A DNA stretch of 64,000 nucleotides, taken from Saccharospirillum sp043196875 (GTDB lineage Bacteria; Pseudomonadota; Gammaproteobacteria; Pseudomonadales; Natronospirillaceae). Location: contig NZ_JBEBMX010000005.1 of NCBI RefSeq assembly GCF_043196875.1, positions 62,001-126,000 on the forward strand, in the 5' to 3' direction. The notes under the pieces are model-generated. The model saw only the letters and a list, made by a program, of their open reading frames with translations. It did not search any database and was not told the DNA's origin. Below, piece by piece: positions 1-8,037 of the stretch (position 1 is its first letter; each line of letters opens with the position of its first letter). Made by a program: the position numbers and the translations under genes.

Positions 1-492
1 CCGGTTCGCCGCCTGGGCAGTATTGCAACTGAGGCGATGAAGGTTGTTGGCGGCATTCTGTTGATTCTGGGCGTGGCCTTGGCCTTTACCAACCTGATGA
101 TCGATTTGCGGATACCGGATCATGTCTTTGCCTGGGTCAGTACTCATATCGACAGCCGCTGGGCGTTCTTATTATTCCTCAACATAGCTTTGTTGGTGCT
201 TGGCGCCGTTCTGGATATCTTTGCCGCCTTGATCATTATCGTACCGCTGATCCTGCCGGTGGCACTGCAATATGGCATCGACCCGATCCATCTGGGGATT
301 ATCTTTGTTGCCAACATGCAGATTGGCTACTTCACGCCACCGGTCGGCATGAATCTATTTATTGCCAGTTACCGGTTTAAGCGCTCCATTACTGAGCTTT
401 ATTTAGCGACACTGCCAATGATGCTGGTGCTGATGGCTGTCGTTCTGCTGATCACCTATTGGGAAGGCATGGTGCTTTGGCTGGTGCGTTGA
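1..492 (+). CDS. TRAP transporter large permease (DctM-like), 3' end only
   Basis: The frame is open from base 1 to the TGA at 490-492, so the gene starts before the window and only the last 163 codons are seen. The protein is very hydrophobic, with about four membrane segments. Near the end it carries the stretch GIIFVANMQIGYFTPPVGMN, typical of the DctM large permease of tripartite ATP-independent periplasmic transporters. These move organic acids such as C4-dicarboxylates with a periplasmic binding protein and a small membrane subunit, which would lie upstream. The substrate cannot be read from this fragment. An internal ATG at 37 is only a codon inside the gene. Confidence 0.85.
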   Translation, partial: PVRRLGSIATEAMKVVGGILLILGVALAFTNLMIDLRIPDHVFAWVSTHIDSRWAFLLFLNIALLVLGAVLDIFAALIIIVPLILPVALQYGIDPIHLGIIFVANMQIGYFTPPVGMNLFIASYRFKRSITELYLATLPMMLVLMAVVLLITYWEGMVLWLVR

Positions 493-530
493 GCGTGACT
501 GGGTAATCTCTAAAAAGTTACGCTAAACGT

Positions 531-558
531 TTGACTCCATTGAGAAAATCGCTAAAAT
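531..558 (+). promoter_or_regulatory. tRNA operon promoter (sigma70, GC-rich discriminator)
   Basis: TTGACT at 531-536 and TAAAAT at 553-558 are separated by 16 bases, close to the sigma70 consensus. A GC-rich discriminator (GCGC) follows directly, as in stable-RNA promoters under stringent control. It points toward tRNA-Val and tRNA-Asp. The assignment is by inspection only. Confidence 0.6.
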
Positions 559-614
559 GCGCAGCACTTTCGGGGGAGCTGAGACGGTGTTAAGTCGCCT
601 AAGTCGCTCGAAAG

Positions 615-694
615 TGACCAGCCGGAAGGCTTAAAATTTTAGCGTTATGGGTGTGTAGCTTTTATGCCCGTAGGGTGCAGCTGGGGCACGAAGT
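615..694 (+). repeat. 80-bp direct repeat, left copy beside the gap
   Basis: Identical to 791-870 on the other side of the N run. It begins TGACCAGCCGG and ends GGGGCACGAAGT. It contains a partial match to the bases just before and at the start of tRNA-Val. Either a true tandem repeat lies here or the two contig ends overlap and were not merged. Confidence 0.85.
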
Positions 695-790
695 NNNNNN
701 NNNNNNNNNNNNNNNNNNNNNNNNNNNNNNNNNNNNNNNNNNNNNNNNNNNNNNNNNNNNNNNNNNNNNNNNNNNNNNNNNNNNNNNNNN
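695..790. other. Assembly gap (96 N)
   Basis: A run of undetermined bases joining two contigs whose ends are the same 80 bases. The true distance and content are unknown; further tRNA copies could be missing. Confidence 0.99.
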
Positions 791-870
791 TGACCAGCCG
801 GAAGGCTTAAAATTTTAGCGTTATGGGTGTGTAGCTTTTATGCCCGTAGGGTGCAGCTGGGGCACGAAGT
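791..870 (+). repeat. 80-bp direct repeat, right copy beside the gap
   Basis: Same sequence as 615-694. After it the sequence continues into a second, diverged form of the tRNA-Val upstream region (CAGCCGGAAGGCT at about 893-908) and then the real tRNA-Val. Confidence 0.85.
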
Positions 871-927
871 GCTTAGGCGGCCCTGGCAATGCAGCCAGCC
901 GGAAGGCTATAAATTTAACAGCGTTAT

Positions 928-1003
928 GGGTGTGTAGCTCAGCTGGGAGAGCATCGCCCTTACAAGGCGAGGGTCAGCGGTTCGATCCCGTTCACACCCA
1001 CCA
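928..1003 (+). tRNA. tRNA-Val (anticodon TAC)
   Basis: 76 bases with encoded CCA. The acceptor stem GGGTGTG pairs with CACACCC. The D-loop contains AGCTCAG. The anticodon stem TCGCC/GGCGA encloses the loop CTTACAA, anticodon TAC. The T-arm has GGTTCGATCC. All positions fit a valine tRNA. tRNA-Asp follows six bases later, so they are probably co-transcribed. Confidence 0.97.
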
Positions 1004-1009
1004 TAACGC

Positions 1010-1086
1010 GGAGCGGTAGTTCAGTTGGTTAGAATGCCGGCCTGTCACGCCGGAGGTCGCGGGTTCGAGTCCCGTCCGTTCCGCCA
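1010..1086 (+). tRNA. tRNA-Asp (anticodon GTC)
   Basis: 77 bases with encoded CCA. The acceptor stem GGAGCGG pairs with CCGTTCC with one G-T pair. The anticodon stem CCGGC/GCCGG holds the loop CTGTCAC, anticodon GTC. The T-arm is GGGTTCGAGTCCC. Its last 22 bases plus TTT are repeated at 1164-1188. Confidence 0.97.
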
Positions 1087-1163
1087 TTTTGAAGTCCCTA
1101 GGGGTAAACCCGAAGGCAGTGCGAGGTTGAAGACCTTGGTCGCGGTCCGGTGTGCCGGCGCAG

Positions 1164-1188
1164 TCGAGTCCCGTCCGTTCCGCCATTT
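1164..1188 (+). repeat. 25-bp copy of the tRNA-Asp 3' end
   Basis: TCGAGTCCCGTCCGTTCCGC and the following CATTT repeat the tRNA-Asp 3' end at 1065-1089 exactly, 99 bases further on. No 5' half of a tRNA precedes it, so it is not a functional tRNA. It is either a remnant of a tandem tRNA-Asp or the scar of an element that used the tRNA 3' end as an attachment site. Confidence 0.85.
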
Positions 1189-1420
1189 CTTTTTCTCCCC
1201 TTGCATAGACCCATGTCGCGAGCCGGAATCCCGGCATAGCCGCACTGGTCAGTGCCTTCATCTATTTCCCCGTTTCTCCCATCCTTTTGCTAGTCTCTGA
1301 TGTAGCAATCAGCACCACTCTGTCCAGACTTGGCAAGCACTTCTCGCTTGACTCCAACCACCCCCTGTGGTGCCATTCGCCGAATTAAAACAACTGTTTG
1401 AAACGGGTGAAAGAATCGCC

Positions 1421-3439
1421 ATGTCCAGTGCTTATCCTGCTGTGTTCCAACCTCTCGATGTCGGCCCCTTTACGCTGAAAAACCGGTTCCTGATGGGCTC
1501 GATGCACACCGGCCTGGAAGAAGCCAAGGGCGGTTTCGAGCGTATGGCGGCGTTCTATGCCGAACGCGCTCGCGGTGGCGTGGCGTTGATCGTCACCGGT
1601 GGCATTTCGCCCAACGATGAAGGTGTAACCTATCCTGGTGGCGCCAAGCTGACCAATGAAGAAGAAGCCAATTCGCACCGCCTGATCACCGAAGCCGTGC
1701 ATGAAGCCGGTGGCCGCATCTGCATGCAGATCCTGCATACCGGCCGCTATGCCTATGTACCGCACAATGTCTCAGCGTCTTCACTGCAGGCGCCGATCAA
1801 TCCGTTCCAACCGAAGGAGCTGGACGACGCCGGTGTCGAACGCACCATCGACGACTTTGTCCGTTGCGCCCGCCTGGCCAAGCAAGCCGGCTATGACGGT
1901 GTCGAGGTGATGGGCTCGGAAGGCTATTTGATTAATCAGTTTACCGCGCCGCGAACCAACCATCGCGACGACCGCTGGGGCGGCGAGATCGACGGCCGCA
2001 TCAGCCTGGCCGAACACATCGTGCGTGGCATCCGCGCCGAATGTGGCGATGACTTCCTGGTCGTTTACCGGCTTTCGATGATCGACCTGGTCGAAGACGG
2101 CAACACCTGGGATGAGATTGTCGATCAGGCGCACCGCATCGAAGCGGCCGGTGCACACCTGCTCAACACCGGCATCGGCTGGCACGAGGCGAGGGTACCG
2201 ACCATTGTCACCTCGGTGCCACGCGCGGCTTTTGTGGCGGTGACCGAGCGCATCCGCAACGAAGTCGGCATACCGGTGGTCGCCTGTAACCGCATCAACA
2301 CCCCGGAGGTGGCCGAGCGCATCGTTGCCAGCGGCCAGGCGGATATGGTGTCGATGGCGCGTCCGTTTCTGGCGGACAGCGATTTCGTCAACAAGGCTGA
2401 AGCCGGCGATGCCGACGCCATCAACACCTGCATCGCCTGTAACCAGGCTTGTCTCGATCATGTGTTTGAGTTGAAACCGGCGTCTTGCCTGGTCAATCCG
2501 CGCGCCGGCCGGGAAACGGAACTGAATTATCTGCCGACCGACAAGGTCAAGCGTGTTGCTGTGGTCGGTGCCGGCCCCGGTGGATTGTCGGCGGCGACGG
2601 TGGCAGCGCAGCGCGGTCACATTGTGACGCTGTTTGATGAGCACGATGTGATCGGTGGTCAGTTCAATCTGGCGCGGCGTATTCCCGGCAAGGAAGAATT
2701 CAGCGAGACGTTGCGCTACTTCCGGACTCAACTGGAACGGTTGGGTGTCGAGCAGAAGCTGGGTCGCAAGGTTGGCGCTGATGAACTGGCGGCGTTTGAT
2801 GAAGTGATCGTCGCCACCGGCATCGTACCGCGCACACCGGCCATTGACGGGATCGATCATCCATCGGTGGTGTCTTACGTGGATCTGGTTTCCGGCAAGG
2901 TCGCACCCGGCAAGAAAGTCGCCATTGTCGGCGCCGGTGGTATTGGTTTCGACGTTGGCGAAGTACTGGTTCATGGCGAGCATAGCCCGAGTCTGGATAT
3001 CGAGGCCTTCGCGCGTGAATGGGGTGTCGATTTCAGTGTCGCCGGCCGCGGTGGTCTGATCGCACCGCAGCCCGAACCGAGCCCGCGTCAGGTCTGGCTG
3101 TTGCAGCGCAAGTCATCGAAGCTGGGCAAAAATCTGGGCAAGACCACCGGCTGGGTGCATCGCGCTACTTTGAAACAGAAGGGCGTCGAATTTCTCTCTG
3201 GTGTCGACTACCAGCGTATCGATGACGAGGGTCTGCATGTTCTGGTTGATGGCGAAGCCAGAACACTGCCGGTCGACCAGATTGTTATCTGCGCCGGCCA
3301 GGAATCGCGTCTCGATTTGTTCGAGGCATTGGAAGCCGCAGGCAAAAGCTCACATCGCATCGGCGGCGCCTTCAAGGCCGGCGAGCTGGATGCCAAGCGC
3401 GCCATTCGCCAGGGCGCAGAGGTAGCGGCAGAGCTGTAA
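1421..3439 (+). CDS. fadH: 2,4-dienoyl-CoA reductase [NADPH]
   Basis: 672 aa from the ATG at 1421, the length of E. coli FadH; an upstream in-frame ATG at 1367 adds 18 unlikely residues. It reduces 2,4-dienoyl-CoA during beta-oxidation of unsaturated fatty acids. An FMN-binding TIM barrel of the old-yellow-enzyme family (about 1-330) is followed by a 4Fe-4S site at Cys337, Cys340, Cys344 and Cys356. A two-dinucleotide-fold FAD/NADPH region begins at VVGAGPGGLSAA. Tyr169 and His255 align with E. coli active-site Tyr166 and His252 at a constant offset of three. Other members of this flavin reductase family look similar, but the length, cluster and residues favour FadH. It stands alone after the tRNA genes. 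Confidence 0.9.
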   Translation: MSSAYPAVFQPLDVGPFTLKNRFLMGSMHTGLEEAKGGFERMAAFYAERARGGVALIVTGGISPNDEGVTYPGGAKLTNEEEANSHRLITEAVHEAGGRICMQILHTGRYAYVPHNVSASSLQAPINPFQPKELDDAGVERTIDDFVRCARLAKQAGYDGVEVMGSEGYLINQFTAPRTNHRDDRWGGEIDGRISLAEHIVRGIRAECGDDFLVVYRLSMIDLVEDGNTWDEIVDQAHRIEAAGAHLLNTGIGWHEARVPTIVTSVPRAAFVAVTERIRNEVGIPVVACNRINTPEVAERIVASGQADMVSMARPFLADSDFVNKAEAGDADAINTCIACNQACLDHVFELKPASCLVNPRAGRETELNYLPTDKVKRVAVVGAGPGGLSAATVAAQRGHIVTLFDEHDVIGGQFNLARRIPGKEEFSETLRYFRTQLERLGVEQKLGRKVGADELAAFDEVIVATGIVPRTPAIDGIDHPSVVSYVDLVSGKVAPGKKVAIVGAGGIGFDVGEVLVHGEHSPSLDIEAFAREWGVDFSVAGRGGLIAPQPEPSPRQVWLLQRKSSKLGKNLGKTTGWVHRATLKQKGVEFLSGVDYQRIDDEGLHVLVDGEARTLPVDQIVICAGQESRLDLFEALEAAGKSSHRIGGAFKAGELDAKRAIRQGAEVAAEL

Positions 3440-3445
3440 TACCTA

Positions 3446-3466
3446 AGCCGGTCAAACAGACCGGCT
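3446..3466 (+). terminator. Possible terminator after fadH
   Basis: A perfect 8-bp stem, AGCCGGTC/GACCGGCT, with the loop AAACA lies seven bases after the fadH stop. The following GTGTTACA is poor in T, so this may be a weak terminator or an RNA-stabilising hairpin. Confidence 0.4.
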
Positions 3467-3505
3467 GTGTTACACTGCGCGCCTTTCATTCAGCCAGAGA
3501 TTTTC

Positions 3506-4369
3506 ATGGCCAAGATTAATTGGTTCCCCGGCCACATGGCCAAGGCGCGGCGTCAGATCGGCGAGTTGATGCCGAAGATCGATGTGGTTATCGAAATCCT
3601 CGACGCCCGCCTGCCACAGTCCAGCATGAACCCCATTCTCGGTCAGGTGCGCGGCGATAAGCCGGTGGTGCGCCTGCTGTCGAAAGTCGATCTGGCCGAC
3701 CCGGAGATCACCGAAGCCTGGCGTCGGCATTTCAGCGAAGAGCACAACATCAGTGTGTTGCCGCTGGAGATCACCGACCGTCGTCAAATCAAACGCGTGC
3801 CCGATCTGTGCCGCAAGCTGGCGCCCTACCGAGGCGGCGTCGGCAAGCCGGTGCGCGCCCTGGTGATGGGCATTCCCAATGTGGGTAAATCGACCTTGCT
3901 CAATGGCCTCGCCGGCCGGCGTATCGCCAAAGTCGGCGACGAACCGGCCGTCACTCGCCGTCAGCAACGTATCCAGATCGCTGATGATTTCACGTTGATG
4001 GATACCCCCGGGGTGATGTGGCCGTCACCGGACAGCGAAGTCGGTGGTTACCGCTTGGCTGCCTCCGGCGCGATTCGCGATACCGCCGTCGAATACGAAG
4101 ACATCGCCCTGTTCGCAGTCGATTACCTGATGCAGCGCTATCCTGAGCGCCTGCAGGAACGCTACAAGCTCAAGGAACTGCCCGACAGCGCCATGGACTG
4201 CATGGCCGCCATCGCCCGTCAACGCGCCTGTGCGCCGGGTGGACACGTTGATTGGCATAGAGTCAGTGAGATTGTGCTGAAGGAATTGCGTGGTGGGGTG
4301 TTGGGTCGGATCAGTCTGGAAGAGCCGGGGCGGGAAGTGCCGTATCGGGATTTGGAAGAAGACGCTTAG
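3506..4369 (+). CDS. ylqF: Ribosome biogenesis GTPase YlqF/RbgA family
   Basis: 287 aa from the ATG at 3506 (MAKINWFPGHMAK, the conserved family start); the longer frame from 3467 lacks family support. This is a circularly permuted GTPase: the G4-like SKVDLAD comes before the P-loop GIPNVGKST (about residue 122) and DTPG (about residue 166). Family members act late in large ribosomal subunit assembly. The G4 motif has Ser where Asn is usual (SKVD instead of NKxD). The C-terminal domain (about 190-287) is the usual helical RNA-binding part. The gene ends convergently with the deacetylase gene; the two stop codons overlap. Confidence 0.88.
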   Translation: MAKINWFPGHMAKARRQIGELMPKIDVVIEILDARLPQSSMNPILGQVRGDKPVVRLLSKVDLADPEITEAWRRHFSEEHNISVLPLEITDRRQIKRVPDLCRKLAPYRGGVGKPVRALVMGIPNVGKSTLLNGLAGRRIAKVGDEPAVTRRQQRIQIADDFTLMDTPGVMWPSPDSEVGGYRLAASGAIRDTAVEYEDIALFAVDYLMQRYPERLQERYKLKELPDSAMDCMAAIARQRACAPGGHVDWHRVSEIVLKELRGGVLGRISLEEPGREVPYRDLEEDA

Positions 4370-5304
4370 TCGAGCTCCGTCTCTCCCATCAAGGCTCTGA
4401 TATGCACCTCAGCGCTGTCCGCCAATGCCTTGAGGTGATAACCGCCTTCCAGCATCGAGACGATGCGCCCGTCACAGACTTCCTCGGCCACTTCGACGAT
4501 GCGTCGGGTAATCCAGTCGTAGTCTTCGGTTTGCCAGTTCAATTGACCCATCGGATCGAGCGTATGGGCGTCGAAGCCGGCGGAGATAAAGATCATCTCT
4601 GGCTGGTGTGCCAGCAGCGCCGGCTTCCAGCGCGCTTCCCAGTCGGCTTTTAGATCATCGGCGGTGGCGAAGGTGATTTGCGGCGACAGCACGATGTGCG
4701 GATGCTCGCTGGCCCAGTGCGAATTCGGGTAGAACGGATGCTGGAAGCTGGAGCAGACCAGGATTTCCGGCCGGCTTTCGAAAGCTTCGATGGTGCCGTT
4801 GCACTGGTGGACATCGAAGTCGATGATGGCGACGCGTTTCAGGCCATGCTCGGCAATGGCATGAGCGGCGGCTACGGCGATGTTGTTGAAGAAGCAGAAA
4901 CCCATGGTGACGTCGGGTTCGGCGTGGTGGCCAGGCGGGCGGATGGCGCAGAAGGCGCGCTGGTATTCGCCGGCCATAATGGCGTCGACAGCACCGGTGC
5001 CGGCACCGACGGCGCGATAGGCGGCTTCCCAGGTGTATGGACCCATCAGCGTATCGGGGTCGGCCTGAATCAGCCCGTGTTTCGGGCTGATGCGGTCGAG
5101 CTGTTCGATATAGATATCGCTGTGCACGCGGCGCACAGTTTCCGGGCCATCGAGGCGGGCTTCGCGAACAATCAGTTGGTTGACCAGGCCGGTTTCATCG
5201 AGCCGGTTGAGGATGGCTTCGAGGCGCTGCGGCGATTCCGGATGACCTTCGCCCATGTCGTGCAGCTGGCAAACCGGATGCTGGATGAGCGCTGTTCGAG
5301 TCAT
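4366..5304 (-). CDS. Histone deacetylase-like family protein
   Basis: 312 aa, a zinc-dependent deacetylase of the HDAC/acetoin-utilisation/acetylpolyamine amidohydrolase superfamily. Visible motifs are GEGHPESPQR near the N-terminus, PPGHHAE with paired histidines, GFCFFNNIAVAA, and the zinc-binding IIDFDVHQCNGT. SAGFDAH and LEGGY follow toward the C-terminus. The length fits a single catalytic domain, and there is no signal peptide, so it is cytoplasmic. The substrate is not shown; bacterial relatives act on acetylated small molecules or proteins. It lies back to back with a Pat-like acetyltransferase gene (start 5378), which suggests, without proving, a paired acetylation and deacetylation function. 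Confidence 0.85.
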   Translation of the reverse strand: MTRTALIQHPVCQLHDMGEGHPESPQRLEAILNRLDETGLVNQLIVREARLDGPETVRRVHSDIYIEQLDRISPKHGLIQADPDTLMGPYTWEAAYRAVGAGTGAVDAIMAGEYQRAFCAIRPPGHHAEPDVTMGFCFFNNIAVAAAHAIAEHGLKRVAIIDFDVHQCNGTIEAFESRPEILVCSSFQHPFYPNSHWASEHPHIVLSPQITFATADDLKADWEARWKPALLAHQPEMIFISAGFDAHTLDPMGQLNWQTEDYDWITRRIVEVAEEVCDGRIVSMLEGGYHLKALADSAEVHIRALMGETELD

Positions 5305-5377
5305 GCGGACGGTCCATTGAAAGGCAAGGCAGTATAAGGCTAGTCTTGTCGCGATTCATCCCGACTTTGGTGGTACC

Positions 5378-8026
5378 GTGCCCGACCTCAGTGCCTTTTT
5401 CCAGCCCAAGAGCGTTGCTGTTCTGGGTGCCTCTGAACGACCCGGCAGTATGGGCGCTGTGGTCACCACCAACTTGAAAGACGCTGGCTTCGAAGGCCGC
5501 ATTTACGGCGTTAACCTCAAAGGTTACGACAGCGTTTACGGCTTCCCTTGTTATCGCTATGTCCGCCAGATTCCGGATCCGGTTGATCTGGCGCTGATCT
5601 GTTTGCCGCCGGAAACTATTTTGCGCGTTTTGCCGCAACTTGGCCGTAAAGGCATTAAGGCAGCGATTATTCTGACTGGCGGCCTGTCGCGGCGCCTGGC
5701 GGTGGAACAGAAACGCCGTCACCAGCGTATTGAAGAGCTGGCGCGCGAGCTGAATATCCGCGTGCTCGGCCCGCATTGTCTGGGTGTGCTGGTGCCGGAT
5801 GCGCACCTGAATGCGAGTTTCGCGCATCTGAATGCGCAACCCGGGCGTTCGGCTTATGTCGGTCATTCGGCGGCGCTGGGTTCGGCCTTGTTGGATTGGG
5901 CCGGAGCCCGTGGGATCGGCTTCTCGCACTTTCTTACCGCCGGTTCCAGCGCTGATCTGCGCATCTCTGATATCGTCGATCATCTGTCCACCGATCGCCG
6001 CGTGCGCGCCATTCTGATTCATCTGGAGCAGATCCGTGACGCCAACCGTTTGTTGATTGCCATGCGGGCGGCGGCGCGTTCGAAAAAGGTGCTGGCGATC
6101 CGCACTCAGGTACAGGACAAATTACCGCCGGGTCTGATCGATCGTCGCGCCGTCGACGACGAATTCTTCGCCCGCGCCGGTGTGCTGCAGGTCGATAGCG
6201 TCGATGGTTTGTTCAGCGGCCTGGAGGTGCTGTCGCGGGCGCGGCCGTTGCACCGTCCTAACCTGGCCATCGTCAGCAATGGCCTGGGTCCGGCGATGCT
6301 GGCACGGCAGCAGTTGCAGGCGCTCGGTGGACAGTTGGCGCCGGTCGACAAGGTCAGCGAGCGTCTGACCGATCTGTGGTATGCCGACGAAACCGGCTAC
6401 AACCCGGCCATCCTGCCGGCCAACGCCAGCGGCGACGACTATGTGCGGGTGCTGACTGAGTTGGAAAAAGAAGGCGCCATTGGCGGCATTCTGGTGGTGC
6501 ACGGCCCCAACCGACGCTCCGACCCGACTGAGGTGTCGAAAAAACTGCTGCCCTGGGTTAAGCGCAGTCGGCGACTGGTGCTGACCTGCTTTTTGGGCGG
6601 CGTCAGTATTGGCCCGGCCCGAGCCGCCTTTGATGCCGCTGGCCTGCTGAATTTCGATTCGCCCAACGACGCCGTCGAGGCGTTTTTTACCCTGGCCAAA
6701 CACGAAATGGCGCAAGAACGCCTGCGTGAGACGCCAACATCCTTGGCGCTGGGTTTTCAGCCCGATCGCGATCAGGCGTTACAGCTGTTCCGACAGGCAG
6801 AGGAAAACAAACGACGCTATTTCACTTGGGCCGAAGCGCGAATGTTGATGCGGCTTTATGGTTTCCAAATGGTCGATTCCACCTTTGGTGTCGACTTCGA
6901 CCGGGTGCTGGAACGACTGACCGGGCGCTATTTTCCGGCCTCGCTGCGTCTGGTTCATGAGGCCTATTGCTATCCCTTTGCCTACAACGAAACGCCTGCC
7001 GAACGTTGGCGTGGTGTGCGTATCGAATTGAATTCTGCGGAAGAATTACGGCAGGCGCGGGCTGAGCTGGAAGCTGAAAAAGCCGAGCGTTTTCCCAACA
7101 GTCGTACTCTCGGTTGGGGCGTACAACCGATGCGGCGCAAGATCGATCATCTGCAATTCAGTCTCGGTATGACGCGCGATGAAGCCTACGGGCCGTTGAT
7201 TTTGTTTGGCGAAGGCGGCTCGCGCGCCGACATGCTGGCCGACCGTCAGGTGGCATTGCCGCCGCTCAACGCCAGTCTGGCGCGGCAAATGATTCAGCGC
7301 TCACACGGTTATCAGGTTCTGGCGGAGCGTTCTGATCATCTGGAAAAAGATCTGGCGCGGTTGACCCGGGCGTTGAAGACGCTGTCGCAGATGGTCATCG
7401 ATCTGCCTGAACTGGCCGGGCTGGAAGTGAATATTCTGTTGCAGCCGGGTGAGGAATTATTGGTTTTGGGTGTCGCTGCCTGCCGTGGTCCGGCTCAGCG
7501 TCCGGCCTTGAATCCCTATCCGAGCGAACTGGTTGACCGTCTGAGCCTGAAAGATGAGCGTTCGGTGCTGATCCGTCCGATTCGCGGTGAAGACGAGCCG
7601 TTATTGAAAGCCTTCTACGGTGGCTTTGACAGCGAAGCCCTGCGTTTGCGCTTTTTCGGCAGCCGCCTGCATTTTGAACATCGTGAACTGGCGACTCTGT
7701 GTCAGATCGATTACCGCCGGGAAATGGTCTTTGTGGCGCTCATCGATGGCGCCATCGTCGGTGAAATGCGGCTCTGGACCGATGTGAACACCAACGAACT
7801 GGAGTTCGCCATCATGGTGTTGCCGAAGTTTCAGGGCAGCGGTCTGGCCGGTCAGTTGATGCGTAAGACGCTCGACTACGGCCGAGCTCAGGGCGTGGAT
7901 CGGATCGTTGCCGATGTGTTGGCGGAAAATCAGCCCATGCTCGGTCTTGGCCGGCATTTTGGGTTTAGCGTCGAACCCGACGAAGAGGGTGTGGTTCGGC
8001 TAGTCTTGCCGCTGAAGGCGGATTAA
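5378..8026 (+). CDS. Pat/YfiQ-type protein acetyltransferase (acyl-CoA synthetase-like plus GNAT)
   Basis: 882 aa from a GTG start, near the 886 aa of E. coli PatZ (YfiQ). Order of domains: a CoA-binding fold (about 1-130, with LGASERPGSMG), succinyl-CoA-ligase-like domains (about 150-460), an ATP-grasp-like region (about 480-700), and a C-terminal GNAT acetyltransferase (about 715-882) with the acetyl-CoA loop KFQGSGLAGQLM. Known relatives acetylate lysines, for example of acetyl-CoA synthetase, while their synthetase part is inactive but senses metabolites. It is divergent from an HDAC-like gene and is followed closely by nudC (11 bases), likely one transcript. Confidence 0.87.
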   Translation: MPDLSAFFQPKSVAVLGASERPGSMGAVVTTNLKDAGFEGRIYGVNLKGYDSVYGFPCYRYVRQIPDPVDLALICLPPETILRVLPQLGRKGIKAAIILTGGLSRRLAVEQKRRHQRIEELARELNIRVLGPHCLGVLVPDAHLNASFAHLNAQPGRSAYVGHSAALGSALLDWAGARGIGFSHFLTAGSSADLRISDIVDHLSTDRRVRAILIHLEQIRDANRLLIAMRAAARSKKVLAIRTQVQDKLPPGLIDRRAVDDEFFARAGVLQVDSVDGLFSGLEVLSRARPLHRPNLAIVSNGLGPAMLARQQLQALGGQLAPVDKVSERLTDLWYADETGYNPAILPANASGDDYVRVLTELEKEGAIGGILVVHGPNRRSDPTEVSKKLLPWVKRSRRLVLTCFLGGVSIGPARAAFDAAGLLNFDSPNDAVEAFFTLAKHEMAQERLRETPTSLALGFQPDRDQALQLFRQAEENKRRYFTWAEARMLMRLYGFQMVDSTFGVDFDRVLERLTGRYFPASLRLVHEAYCYPFAYNETPAERWRGVRIELNSAEELRQARAELEAEKAERFPNSRTLGWGVQPMRRKIDHLQFSLGMTRDEAYGPLILFGEGGSRADMLADRQVALPPLNASLARQMIQRSHGYQVLAERSDHLEKDLARLTRALKTLSQMVIDLPELAGLEVNILLQPGEELLVLGVAACRGPAQRPALNPYPSELVDRLSLKDERSVLIRPIRGEDEPLLKAFYGGFDSEALRLRFFGSRLHFEHRELATLCQIDYRREMVFVALIDGAIVGEMRLWTDVNTNELEFAIMVLPKFQGSGLAGQLMRKTLDYGRAQGVDRIVADVLAENQPMLGLGRHFGFSVEPDEEGVVRLVLPLKAD

Positions 8027-8037
8027 GGAGTGCGCTT

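Larger units (their letters stand above)
493..927. other. Gapped leader region before the tRNA genes
   Basis: I see no protein gene here. The stretch holds the tRNA promoter (531-558), a long leader, an 80-base sequence, 96 N, and the same 80-base sequence again. A 19-base piece of the tRNA-Val 5' end with its upstream bases (around 642-660 and 818-836) occurs in each copy, so the region looks like decayed or misassembled tandem tRNA sequence. Confidence 0.6.

Noticed and set aside
615..1188. Repeats near the gap taken for a CRISPR array
   Set aside because: Repeats are irregular in length and spacing, and they are made of tRNA sequence.
1781..2983. 400-codon frame on the minus strand
   Set aside because: It is antisense to fadH, a clear gene with matching active-site residues. 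It arises from the codon bias of a GC-rich gene.
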